From Thalassobacter stenotrophicus (lineage in GTDB: Bacteria; Pseudomonadota; Alphaproteobacteria; Rhodobacterales; Rhodobacteraceae): a stretch of DNA of 64,000 nucleotides. The notes beneath the pieces were generated by a model. It worked only from the letters and a program-made list of their open reading frames with translations, searched no databases and was not told where the DNA came from. Both the position numbers and the translations under genes were made by a program. The stretch covers positions 248,001 to 312,000 of the forward strand of contig NZ_CYRX01000033.1 of NCBI RefSeq assembly GCF_001458315.1, written 5' to 3'. Shown here one piece after another: positions 29,690-37,491 of this stretch; position 1 is the stretch's first letter; every line of letters starts with the position of its first letter.

Positions 29690-29717
29690 CGTGAAAGCTT
29701 TTCTTAGCGTCATTTTA
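29690..29717 (+). promoter_or_regulatory. Predicted heat-shock sigma factor (RpoH) promoter
   Basis: CGTGAAA at 29690-29696, a 13-base spacer and TCATTTTA at 29710-29717 resemble the RpoH consensus CTTGAAA-N13-CCATNT. It lies upstream of an Hsp20 gene, which supports the reading. Confidence 0.45.
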
Positions 29718-29731
29718 GGTCTCAAGCAAAG

Positions 29732-29826
29732 GGGCATTGCATCAAAGACGATGCAATCCCATATTATTTCCATGCGCAGGGTGCCGCGTGCCGGGCCTTT
29801 GTGTGCGTTAATCGCTTTTCGAAGGG
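29732..29826 (+). promoter_or_regulatory. Candidate RNA thermometer in the hsp20 leader
   Basis: Two hairpins are visible. The first is GGG-c-ATTGCATC (29732-29743) with GATGCAATCCC (29750-29760). The second pairs CCTTTG (29796-29801) with CGAAGG (29820-29825), which contains most of the Shine-Dalgarno, and has an inner GCG-TTAAT-CGC stem and a U-rich internal loop (TGT opposite TTTT). A weak, U-rich stem covering the ribosome-binding site is the hallmark of ROSE-type thermometers on small heat-shock genes in Alphaproteobacteria. Folding was done by eye. Confidence 0.5.
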
Positions 29827-29833
29827 TTACCTG

Positions 29834-30247
29834 ATGACGAAACTTACCTTGGCTACCCATCCGTTTTTGCTCGGCTTTGATGAGCTGGAGCGGCTGGTTG
29901 AGCGGACTGCGAAATCCGGAAACGACGGATATCCGCCCTATAATATCGAACAAACGTCTGAGAATGCATTCCGGATCACGCTGGCTGTGGCTGGCTTTGC
30001 CGAAGAGGATCTGTCGATCACTCTTGAAGACAAGCAACTGGTGATCCGTGGGCGGTCTACGGACGACAGCGAGGGGCGCGTGTTTTTGCACCGTGGCATC
30101 GCCGCGCGGCAATTCCAGCGGTCATTTGTGTTGGCGGATGGCGTCGAAGTGGCGGGTGCCGCGATGGAGAACGGATTGCTGCACGTGGATATGAAACGCT
30201 CAGTGCCAGAGACCGTTGTTCAAACGATCAAGATCAAGAAAGGGTAA
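29834..30247 (+). CDS. Small heat-shock protein, Hsp20 family
   Basis: A 137-residue protein with an alpha-crystallin domain (about residues 33-125) and the IbpA-like N-terminal segment PFLLGFDELERLVERT. It would hold unfolding proteins in a refoldable state. The ATG at 29834 has AAGGG seven bases upstream, inside a predicted hairpin; an upstream in-frame ATG at 29801 is in that hairpin and is rejected. A DUF1150 gene follows after four bases. Confidence 0.93.
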   Translation: MTKLTLATHPFLLGFDELERLVERTAKSGNDGYPPYNIEQTSENAFRITLAVAGFAEEDLSITLEDKQLVIRGRSTDDSEGRVFLHRGIAARQFQRSFVLADGVEVAGAAMENGLLHVDMKRSVPETVVQTIKIKKG

Positions 30248-30251
30248 GCAC

Positions 30252-30482
30252 ATGACAGAGAATTTTGACATCAAAGCCCCTGAGGGCGACACGCCACTGG
30301 TCTACGTGCGCCCGGTTGAGGTGGCGGATTTACCCGAAGCCGTGCGCGCGGAAGCGGGCGACGTGGGAACCCTTTACGCCTTGCACCGGCCCAACGGTCA
30401 GCAGTTGGCGCTGGTCCGGGACCGCAAGCTGGCATTTGTGCTGGCCCGCCAGAATGACCTCACGCCGGTGAGCGTCCACTAA
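30252..30482 (+). CDS. DUF1150 family protein
   Basis: A 76-residue protein, acidic at the N-terminus, matching DUF1150 (PLVYVRPVEVADLPEAV and GTLYALHRPNGQQLALV). In Alphaproteobacteria it is regularly the second gene after hsp20, which suggests a heat-shock-related role, though its function is unknown. AAGGGTAAGC precedes the ATG. Confidence 0.88.
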   Translation: MTENFDIKAPEGDTPLVYVRPVEVADLPEAVRAEAGDVGTLYALHRPNGQQLALVRDRKLAFVLARQNDLTPVSVH

Positions 30483-30489
30483 AACGACG

Positions 30490-30513
30490 TATGGCGGGGT
30501 CATCCCCGCCATA
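30490..30513. terminator. Hairpin between convergent DUF1150 and sulfate-activation genes
   Basis: TATGGCGGGG (30490-30499) and CCCCGCCATA (30504-30513) form a perfect 10-bp stem with a TCAT loop. No T-tract on either strand; probably a transcript end for both genes. Confidence 0.6.
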
Positions 30514-30551
30514 GCCTGTCATTTGGGCTTAGGGCCCGGAGCCTATTTGGC

Positions 30552-32618
30552 CTAAATCAGCCCCATGCTTTCAAGTTTAAGCAGAACCTGCTGGGCGCAA
30601 TTGTCCACCTCATACCCTTCGGTATCGACCACCAGCTCGGCTGCGGTGGGGGCCTCATAGGGATCGGAAATCCCGGTGAATTCTTTGATCTTACCCTCGC
30701 GCGCCAGCTTATAGAGGCCCTTGCGATCCCGCCGTTCACATTCCTCTAGGGCAGTGGCGACGTGGACTTCAACAAAGGCACCAAACTGCTCAATGTCTTC
30801 GCGCACGGCTCGGCGGGTGGCGGTGTAGGGCGCGATGGGCGCACAGATCGCGATCCCGCCGTTTTTGGTGATCTCGCTGGCAACATAACCAATGCGGCGG
30901 ATGTTCAGGTCACGGTGCTCTTTGCTGAAACCCAGCTCCGAGGACAGGTTTTTGCGTACGATATCCCCATCAAGCAGCGTCACAGGACGCCCACCCATTT
31001 CCATCAGCTTGACCATCATGGCGTTCGCGATGGTGGATTTGCCCGAGCCTGAAAGCCCGGTGAAGAACACGGTGAAACCCTGCTGAGACCGGGGCGGCGA
31101 GGTGCGGCGCAATTCATTCACGACCTCAGGGAATGAGAACCACTCAGGGATCTCTAGGCCTTCACGCAGGCGGCGGCGCAATTCCGTGCCCGAGATGTTG
31201 AGGATGGTCACATCATCCTTATCGGTGATCTCATCGCTGGGTTCGTACTGGGCGCGCTCCTGCACATAGACCATGTGCTTAAAGTCGACCATTTCGATGC
31301 CCATTTCTTCCTGATGGGTGCGGAATAGGTCTTGCGCGTCATAGGGGCCGTAGAAATCTTCGCCGGCTGAGTTCTTGCCGGGGCCCGCGTGATCGCGGCC
31401 GACGATAAAGTGCGTGCAGCCGTGGTTGGCACGGATCAGCCCGTGCCAAACCGCCTCGCGTGGGCCGGCCATGCGCATCGCAAGGTTCAAAAGGCTCATG
31501 GAGGTGGTCGCTTGGGGGTATTTGTCGAGCACCGCCTCATAGCAGCGTACGCGTGTGAAGTGATCCACGTCGCCGGGTTTGGTCATGCCCACAACCGGGT
31601 GCAATAGTAGGTTCGCTTGCGCCTCACGGGCCGCGCGGAACGTCAGTTCTTGGTGGGCACGGTGCAGCGGGTTGCGCGTTTGGAACGCAACGATGCGGCG
31701 CCAGCCCAGTTTGCGGAAGTATGCGCGCATTTCATTGGGCGTGTCGCGACGGGCACGGAAATCATAGTGAGTGGGGGGCTGGATGCCCGTGATCGCGCCG
31801 CCCAAATATACGGGTCCGGCCGTGTTGTGCAGATAGTTGACCGCTGGGTGCGCCAGATCGTCTGCGCCGAAGACCATCTCCGCCTCGCGGGCTTTGTTGG
31901 GGCGGTACGCGTCCGAAATCGAGAGGATCGCAAGGATCACGCCCTCTTGGTCGCGCAGCGCGATATCTTGGCCCGCCTCGATGCCCTCGGCAAATGCCTC
32001 TGATACATCCAGCGTGATGGGCATGGGCCAGAGCGTGCCGTCCGCAAGACGCATGTTTTCCACGACTGAGGTGTAATCCTCTTGGCCCAGAAATCCTTTG
32101 AGCGGGCTAAAGCCGCCGTTCATCAGGAGTTCAAGATCGCAAATCTGGCGTGGGGTCAGGTCCCAGCTGGGCAGGTCGCCAGCGTCAATCTTCAGCTTCT
32201 GAGCGCTGTCTTGGCTGACATAGAGTTCTTGAATTGGGGTCAGATTGGAATTCATCGGAAGCGTCCTATTGAGAGGAGGAAGAAAGCTGCTGCCAGAGCC
32301 GGAGAGTTCGGCATGCAGAGCGTGATACTCGGCGCGTTTGCGCGCTAGAAATTGATCCGCAAGGCGGGCCTTGGTCGCTGCGCCTTTGGTCGTGAGTGTG
32401 TAGTTGAACCGCGCCCGTTTGTCGGGGCCGGGCCGATCGGAAATGGCGATCAGGCCTTCCGCGCTTAGCGCGCGGAGCAAAGTGTTGAGCCGCCCAAGTG
32501 AGATGCCCAATGCCACTGCAGTCGCGCGCTGCGACTGGCCGGGTGCTACGTCGAGTTGCCGCAGAAGGCGAAATCGCAGGTCGTCGTTGGGTTCGGTGTC
32601 GTGGTTTGGGGTGGTCAC
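30552..32618 (-). CDS. cysN/C-like (sat-cysC): MarR-type regulator in frame with sulfate adenylyltransferase/APS kinase
   Basis: One uninterrupted 688-residue frame. Residues 1-105 are a winged-helix of the 'MarR family EPS-associated regulator' type (SQRATAVALGISLGRLN, ALSAEGLIAISDRPGPDKR). Residues 106-121 are a short linker. From Met122 to the end (567 residues, start at 32255) is a complete bifunctional enzyme. It comprises ATP sulfurylase, with QTRNPLHRAH at 313-322 and GRDHAGPG, then APS kinase with P-loop GLSGSGKS at 521-528 and the DGDIVRKNL motif. Together these turn sulfate into PAPS. The frame begins with GTG at 32618 and a poor ribosome-binding site. AGGA lies eight bases before Met122, so separate translation of the enzyme from 32255 is likely even if a fusion is also made. 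Related Sat-CysC proteins start at the equivalent of Met122. Confidence 0.9.
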   Translation of the reverse strand: MTTPNHDTEPNDDLRFRLLRQLDVAPGQSQRATAVALGISLGRLNTLLRALSAEGLIAISDRPGPDKRARFNYTLTTKGAATKARLADQFLARKRAEYHALHAELSGSGSSFLPPLNRTLPMNSNLTPIQELYVSQDSAQKLKIDAGDLPSWDLTPRQICDLELLMNGGFSPLKGFLGQEDYTSVVENMRLADGTLWPMPITLDVSEAFAEGIEAGQDIALRDQEGVILAILSISDAYRPNKAREAEMVFGADDLAHPAVNYLHNTAGPVYLGGAITGIQPPTHYDFRARRDTPNEMRAYFRKLGWRRIVAFQTRNPLHRAHQELTFRAAREAQANLLLHPVVGMTKPGDVDHFTRVRCYEAVLDKYPQATTSMSLLNLAMRMAGPREAVWHGLIRANHGCTHFIVGRDHAGPGKNSAGEDFYGPYDAQDLFRTHQEEMGIEMVDFKHMVYVQERAQYEPSDEITDKDDVTILNISGTELRRRLREGLEIPEWFSFPEVVNELRRTSPPRSQQGFTVFFTGLSGSGKSTIANAMMVKLMEMGGRPVTLLDGDIVRKNLSSELGFSKEHRDLNIRRIGYVASEITKNGGIAICAPIAPYTATRRAVREDIEQFGAFVEVHVATALEECERRDRKGLYKLAREGKIKEFTGISDPYEAPTAAELVVDTEGYEVDNCAQQVLLKLESMGLI

Positions 32619-32680
32619 GGGCGTACATTCACAATGTGTTCAGTGGTGAACACATTGCATGGATTTTTAGTCTTGAAAAG

Positions 32681-32714
32681 AAAAAACCTGCGAAACGGTG
32701 TGTTTCGCAGGTTT
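32681..32714 (-). terminator. Intrinsic terminator of trxB
   Basis: A 13-bp perfect stem, AAACCTGCGAAAC (32684-32696) with GTTTCGCAGGTTT (32702-32714). Read on the minus strand it ends in TTTTTTCTTTTC, so it terminates trxB transcription. Confidence 0.88.
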
Positions 32715-32797
32715 GATCCTGAAATGGAGCGGAATTTTGTCTGTCCGCCGAGGATAAGGAAACGGTCGAGGTTTGCGCTAGGTCAAAGCCCGCGGCC

Positions 32798-33754
32798 CTA
32801 GCTCTCATCCTCGGCCAAGAACTTCTCAGCCTCAAGTGCAGCCATGCAGCCCATGCCCGCGCTGGTGACGGCTTGGCGGTAAATGTGGTCGGTCAGATCG
32901 CCTGCCGCAAAAACCCCCGGGATCGAGGTTGCCGTGCTGTCGGGTTTTGTGACGACGTAGCCGCCCATGTGTGTCTCGAGTTGATCCTTGACCAGCTCAG
33001 ATGCAGGCGCATGGCCGATGGCGACGAAAAAGCCTTTGCAGGGGACTTCGGTCACTTCACCAGTATCCACATGGCGGGCCTTTACGCCCTCAACGCCAAG
33101 CGGCGCCTCGGAGCCGACGACTTCATCAACCGAGTGGTTCCAAAGGATCTCGACCTTGGGGTTCTTGAACAGTCGGTCTTGCAAGATCTTCTCGGAACGG
33201 AGCGTGTCGCGGCGGTGGATAAGCGTGACCTTGGACGCAAAGTTCGTAAGAAACAGCGCCTCTTCCACAGCAGTGTTCCCGCCGCCGATAACGACAACCT
33301 CTTGGCCCCGATAGAAAAATCCATCGCACGTGGCGCAGGCGGAAACGCCAAAGCCCTTGAATTTCTCTTCGGAAGGTAGGCCCAGCCACTTGGCTTGCGC
33401 GCCCGTGCACAGGATCACAGCATCGGCCGTGTAGACCATGCCGCTGTCGGATTGGGCGGTAAAGGGCCGCTTGGACAGGTCGATGCTCGCGATATAATCA
33501 GCGATGATTTCGGTGCCGACAGCGCGGGCGTGCGCCTCCATGTTCACCATCAAATCGGGGCCTTGAATTTCGGTTTCACCAGGCCAATTTTCCACCTCGG
33601 TCGTGATGGTCAGCTGTCCGCCGGGCTGGATGCCTTGTATCAGCACAGGCTCTAGCATCGCGCGCGAGGCATAGACGGCCGCCGTGTAGCCTGCGGGGCC
33701 GGAGCCGATGATCAAAACGCGGGTGTGGCGGGTTTGGGGCGAGGTGTCGGACAT
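32798..33754 (-). CDS. trxB: Thioredoxin-disulfide reductase
   Basis: A 318-residue NADPH-dependent flavoprotein that reduces thioredoxin. The N-terminal FAD motif IIGSGPAGYTAAVYASRA, the redox-active Cys140-Ala-Thr-Cys143 and the NADPH motif GGGNTAVEEALFL are present, as is the C-terminal GVFAAGDLTDH FAD contact. It is divergent from an lrp-type gene, a pairing also known in E. coli. It would supply electrons to MsrA and to PAPS reduction. Confidence 0.97.
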   Translation of the reverse strand: MSDTSPQTRHTRVLIIGSGPAGYTAAVYASRAMLEPVLIQGIQPGGQLTITTEVENWPGETEIQGPDLMVNMEAHARAVGTEIIADYIASIDLSKRPFTAQSDSGMVYTADAVILCTGAQAKWLGLPSEEKFKGFGVSACATCDGFFYRGQEVVVIGGGNTAVEEALFLTNFASKVTLIHRRDTLRSEKILQDRLFKNPKVEILWNHSVDEVVGSEAPLGVEGVKARHVDTGEVTEVPCKGFFVAIGHAPASELVKDQLETHMGGYVVTKPDSTATSIPGVFAAGDLTDHIYRQAVTSAGMGCMAALEAEKFLAEDES

Positions 33755-33924
33755 CGGCGCGCGGCCTCCTGAAAATACGCTGGCAGCCCGATATAAGCGG
33801 CGCAGGCGAGGGATGGAAGGGCTCGATTAGAGCTTCGCATTTCTTGCGTTGGGGTGAAACATTGTTGCGCATGTTTGGTGTGCAGTGTAAGATATGAAAA
33901 TTGAGGCGTGGAGGAAATCGGACC

Positions 33925-34425
33925 GTGGCGATATCAAAATTAGATCCAATCGATAGAATGATTCTAGCAGAGCTACAGGCCGATGGGCGCATGACCAACG
34001 TTGAGTTGGCCAAGCGGGTGGGCATCAGCGCACCGCCCTGTTTGCGCCGTGTCCGCAGCCTTGAAGAAGCCGGATATATCCGTGGATTTCATGCCGATGT
34101 AGACGCCCGCGCGCTGGGTTTTGAAGTGCAAGTGTTCGCTATGGTTGGTCTGCATTCGCAAGCCGAAACCGACCTTAGTGCGTTTGAAGCCAAATGTGCT
34201 GAGTGGCCATTGGTGCGTGAGTGTCACATGCTGAACGGCGAAATTGATTTCATTCTGAAATGTGTGGCGCCGGATTTGTCGAGCTTTCAAAGCTTTTTGA
34301 CCGGGCAGCTTACATCTGCGGAAAACGTGGCGAGCGTCAAAACCTCATTGGTAATTCGCGGTGCCAAAGACGAGCCGGGCGTTCCATTTGACGTTCTGGA
34401 ACAGCGGCTTGAGCAAATCGCCTAA
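33925..34425 (+). CDS. lrp: Lrp/AsnC family transcriptional regulator
   Basis: A 166-residue protein with an N-terminal helix-turn-helix (DRMILAELQADGRMTNVELAKR) and a C-terminal RAM effector domain (about residues 70-150) that binds amino acids and assembles octamers. GTG at 33925 is chosen: GGAGG lies 10 bases upstream. It is divergent from trxB across 170 bases, and convergent with the Hint-protein gene (12-base gap). Confidence 0.93.
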   Translation: MAISKLDPIDRMILAELQADGRMTNVELAKRVGISAPPCLRRVRSLEEAGYIRGFHADVDARALGFEVQVFAMVGLHSQAETDLSAFEAKCAEWPLVRECHMLNGEIDFILKCVAPDLSSFQSFLTGQLTSAENVASVKTSLVIRGAKDEPGVPFDVLEQRLEQIA

Positions 34426-34437
34426 GTGCGCGCCACG

Positions 34438-35187
34438 CTAGAATAGTCCAAGACTGCGGGTCTCTGACAAAGACAGATGTGCCACACGCTGCGGTCCAAA
34501 CCCGTTGCGCGCACTGAGGTGTGGGAACAATCGTGCCAGTTCGCGCAGGCCGTCTTGGTTCAACAGGTGGTTCGCGTTTCGGCAGGGGTGAAAACTCTCA
34601 ACTGGGAGGCCGTTTGCAATGATTGCCTCATGGTTTCGTAGGGCGATATTGTACACGGTCATCTCACCAGCGGGCAGGATGCGGGTGACGTTATAGCTGT
34701 CTTCAAAGGCAGTGATTGGCGCAAAGCCCATGTCCTGACCAATCAGCTTGCGACATGCGGGAGTGCGCAGCAGAACGGCTGCAGAATGGGCCAGAACCAA
34801 ATCGTGGGCCGGTGCGTTATGGCCAAACGTCCCGGCGCAGACCCGGTACAGCGGCGCGCGCTTTTCGGTGCTCGGGGCGGTACCTTCGGGATAGCAGCGA
34901 GAGCCGATCCACTGCACCTGCGCCGGTGGGCCAATGGCCGTGTTAACCATCACGCCGGGGTTCAAATCTTCAACTGCGATCTGTCCGTCAGGCGTGCTGA
35001 GCAGGGTGCCCCGAGCAAGGCTAGAGACTGCCGCGTCTATCACATCTGATACAGGCAAAACCCGAGTGTCCCATTCCGGGTGCCCTTGTGTGTTGAGCCA
35101 TGCCAGGTCGAATGAGCCGTGGGGCCGGAGTGCGGCTGTCTGTTGTGAAGGGCGCGTATGGGGGGGCGACCTGAAGGCGGAATTCAT
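34438..35187 (-). CDS. Hint-domain protein
   Basis: A 249-residue protein with the Hint_2-like motif ARGTLLSTPDGQIAVEDLNP at about residues 58-77, followed by beta-strand-rich sequence to about residue 200. Roseobacter-group genomes carry many such Hint proteins of unknown role. The residue where an autoprocessing Hint domain has its nucleophilic Cys is not a cysteine here, so self-cleavage is unlikely. No signal peptide; starts with ATG at 35187. The 224 bases upstream show nothing else. Confidence 0.75.
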   Translation of the reverse strand: MNSAFRSPPHTRPSQQTAALRPHGSFDLAWLNTQGHPEWDTRVLPVSDVIDAAVSSLARGTLLSTPDGQIAVEDLNPGVMVNTAIGPPAQVQWIGSRCYPEGTAPSTEKRAPLYRVCAGTFGHNAPAHDLVLAHSAAVLLRTPACRKLIGQDMGFAPITAFEDSYNVTRILPAGEMTVYNIALRNHEAIIANGLPVESFHPCRNANHLLNQDGLRELARLFPHLSARNGFGPQRVAHLSLSETRSLGLF

Positions 35188-35411
35188 GGCAGACTTTCAG
35201 CATGACGGCCCCCACCGTGATGGCTCTAGTGTTGCCTGATGCCTGCCGTCAACTCAAGTTCTGTAAAAGAAACAATAGGTTTCGGCGACAGTGCATGCCT
35301 TGGGCGGCCACTGTAGCGCCGCCTGCGCCCAATCGGCCACCTGCCTGCAACAGTTTGAACGCATCCAAGGCGTAAGCGTGGAAACCGGGGCAGGTAGGCG
35401 GCGAATCTACG

Positions 35412-36347
35412 TCAGAGGTCTGTTCTGTCCACAACGTATAGGAACGGCTCGCCGCGCTCACATCGCGCGATATTGGCTGCGATCTGCTCGGAAGCAGTAT
35501 CAGATCGAGTCTCGCTTGCGATGTGCGGGGTGACGGTTACGCGCGGATGGGACCAATATGCGTGCTCTGGCGGTAAAGGCTCGACCCGGAATGTATCAAG
35601 CGTGGCGTGCGCAATTGCGCCACTGTCCAGCGCTGCCAAAAGAGCCGCATCATCCACCAATCCCCCGCGCCCGGGGTTGAGCACAAAGGCCCCTTTGGGC
35701 ATTCGGCTGAGCCGCTCGGCGTTTAACAGGTTTTCAGTCTTGGAGGTTAGAGGCGTCAGGAGAATGAGGATCTCAGCGTTGCTCAAGACTTCGTTCAAGC
35801 CGTCCTCACCGGTGTAGTTGGTGACGCCGGGCACGTTCTTGGGTGACCGGCTCCAGCCCATAACCTGAAAGCCGAGCCCGGCGAGGGCCGCGCCGCAGGC
35901 CCCGCCCAATTCGCCCAAGCCCAAAATGCCGACCTTGCGCCGAGACATAAGGGGGGTCATCGCCCGCCCAGATCGCCACTCACCGTCTTGGCCGTGGATA
36001 TGGGTGTCGATGTCCATGTGGTGCCGCAGCGTGTGTGCCAGCACCCATTGCACCATGCCATCGGTTAACCCCGGATCGACCATGCGCATTAAAGGCGCGG
36101 TCAGTGTCTCATTCCCGATGACATCCTCGACGCCGGCCCAGAGGTTCATAACCCCTTTTAGCCGCGCATAGGGCCGGAAATCTTGGACAAAGCTGGAGGG
36201 AGCGTAAACGATATAGTCCACGTCCTGCGGCTCCATCTCGGGTGCGATGACCGCATGTGTCAGGCCCTCAGCATCGAGTGCACGGCGCAAATGGGGGGCG
36301 TAGTCCGACCACATTTCGGGGCGGTCGGCAAAAAGGATATTAACCAT
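35412..36347 (-). CDS. ghrA: Glyoxylate/hydroxypyruvate reductase A-type dehydrogenase
   Basis: A 311-residue D-2-hydroxyacid dehydrogenase with the Rossmann motif VGILGLGELGGACG (about residue 137), the Arg of NPGRGGLVDD and the late HPRVTVTPHIAS with its catalytic His. It resembles GhrA, which reduces glyoxylate and hydroxypyruvate. The ATG at 36347 is preferred: it overlaps the rodA stop by eight bases and gives MVNILFADRPEMW. A 37-residue upstream extension would lie inside rodA. It is the last gene of the mre-mrd operon, a functional outsider there. Confidence 0.9.
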   Translation of the reverse strand: MVNILFADRPEMWSDYAPHLRRALDAEGLTHAVIAPEMEPQDVDYIVYAPSSFVQDFRPYARLKGVMNLWAGVEDVIGNETLTAPLMRMVDPGLTDGMVQWVLAHTLRHHMDIDTHIHGQDGEWRSGRAMTPLMSRRKVGILGLGELGGACGAALAGLGFQVMGWSRSPKNVPGVTNYTGEDGLNEVLSNAEILILLTPLTSKTENLLNAERLSRMPKGAFVLNPGRGGLVDDAALLAALDSGAIAHATLDTFRVEPLPPEHAYWSHPRVTVTPHIASETRSDTASEQIAANIARCERGEPFLYVVDRTDL

Positions 36348-37491
36348 TACGGGTCCTTGGTCGGTGGATATGTGCGGATTGGACGACCCCAAAGCCGACC
36401 ATGAGAACCAACATGGCAGAGCCGCCATAACTGACAAGGGGCAAGGGCACGCCGACAACCGGGGCCAAGCCCATTACCATCGACATGTTCACGGCAAAGA
36501 ACAAAAAGAACGTTACCGCGATGCCCAGTGTGACGAGGGATGAAAAACGGTCCCGGTTGCGCAACGCCGAGATGACGCAAAACACGATGATCAGCGTGTA
36601 AAGCGTCAGCAATGACAGCGCGCCGATAAACCCAAATTCCTCAGCCAGCGTGGTAAAGATGAAATCCGTGTGCTTTTCCGGCAAAAAGTTCAGCCGCGAT
36701 TGCGTGCCCTGCATATAGCCGCGCCCGGTCCAACCACCTGATCCAAGCGCGATCTTGGATTGGGTAATGTGGTAGCCCGCGCCCAAGGGGTCGGTTTCGG
36801 GGTCAAGAAAGGTGTCGATGCGGCGGTATTGGTAGTCTTTCAGGATCTGCCAACTGGTGCCCTTGGATTGCAAAACCGCTGTCACCAGCCCCACACCTGC
36901 CGCGATCACGGTCGCAAAATAGGCCCAGTGGACGCCCGCGAAAAACATCATCGCGCCGCCGCCCGTCAGTAACAAAATCGCGGTGCCAAGGTCGGGCTGC
37001 ATGAGCGTCAACATCACCGGCAGCAGGATCAGAGCCACGGGGATGATCACCCAAATCGGCCGCGAAGCTTTCTCAGCCGGGAGCCAGTCGTAATAGGCCG
37101 CCAGCATCATAACCAACGTGATTTTTGTAAGCTCGGAGGGTTGCAAGCGCATGAAACCAAGGTCGATCCACCGCTGTGCGCCCATGCCGACAACGCCCAC
37201 GAACTCCACTGCCAAAAGCAGCGCAATAGAGATGGCGAATAGCAATGCGGATAGGTTGCGCCAAAGCCAGATGGGGATCATCGCGACCACAAACATCGCG
37301 GCCAACCCGAGGCCAAACCGCTTCAACTGTGGCTCAGCCCATGGTCTCCAGGAGCCACCTGCAACTGAGTACAACTGCATGACACCTATGGCGACAACAG
37401 CCGCGATTAGAACGATCAGCGCCCAGTTCAGGTGCAGCACTTTGCGCAGACCCGATGGGACCTGCGCAACATTGTACTCCAGATAACTCAT
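36340..37491 (-). CDS. rodA: Rod-shape glycosyltransferase RodA
   Basis: A 383-residue SEDS-family inner-membrane protein with about ten membrane segments. It polymerises lipid II glycan strands in the elongasome together with PBP2. SEDS landmarks include LIAAVVAIGVMQLYS near the N-terminus, HTDFIFTTLAEEFGF and VGVPLPLVSYGGSAM. The start overlaps the mrdA stop by four bases. Confidence 0.96.
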   Translation of the reverse strand: MSYLEYNVAQVPSGLRKVLHLNWALIVLIAAVVAIGVMQLYSVAGGSWRPWAEPQLKRFGLGLAAMFVVAMIPIWLWRNLSALLFAISIALLLAVEFVGVVGMGAQRWIDLGFMRLQPSELTKITLVMMLAAYYDWLPAEKASRPIWVIIPVALILLPVMLTLMQPDLGTAILLLTGGGAMMFFAGVHWAYFATVIAAGVGLVTAVLQSKGTSWQILKDYQYRRIDTFLDPETDPLGAGYHITQSKIALGSGGWTGRGYMQGTQSRLNFLPEKHTDFIFTTLAEEFGFIGALSLLTLYTLIIVFCVISALRNRDRFSSLVTLGIAVTFFLFFAVNMSMVMGLAPVVGVPLPLVSYGGSAMLVLMVGFGVVQSAHIHRPRTRNG

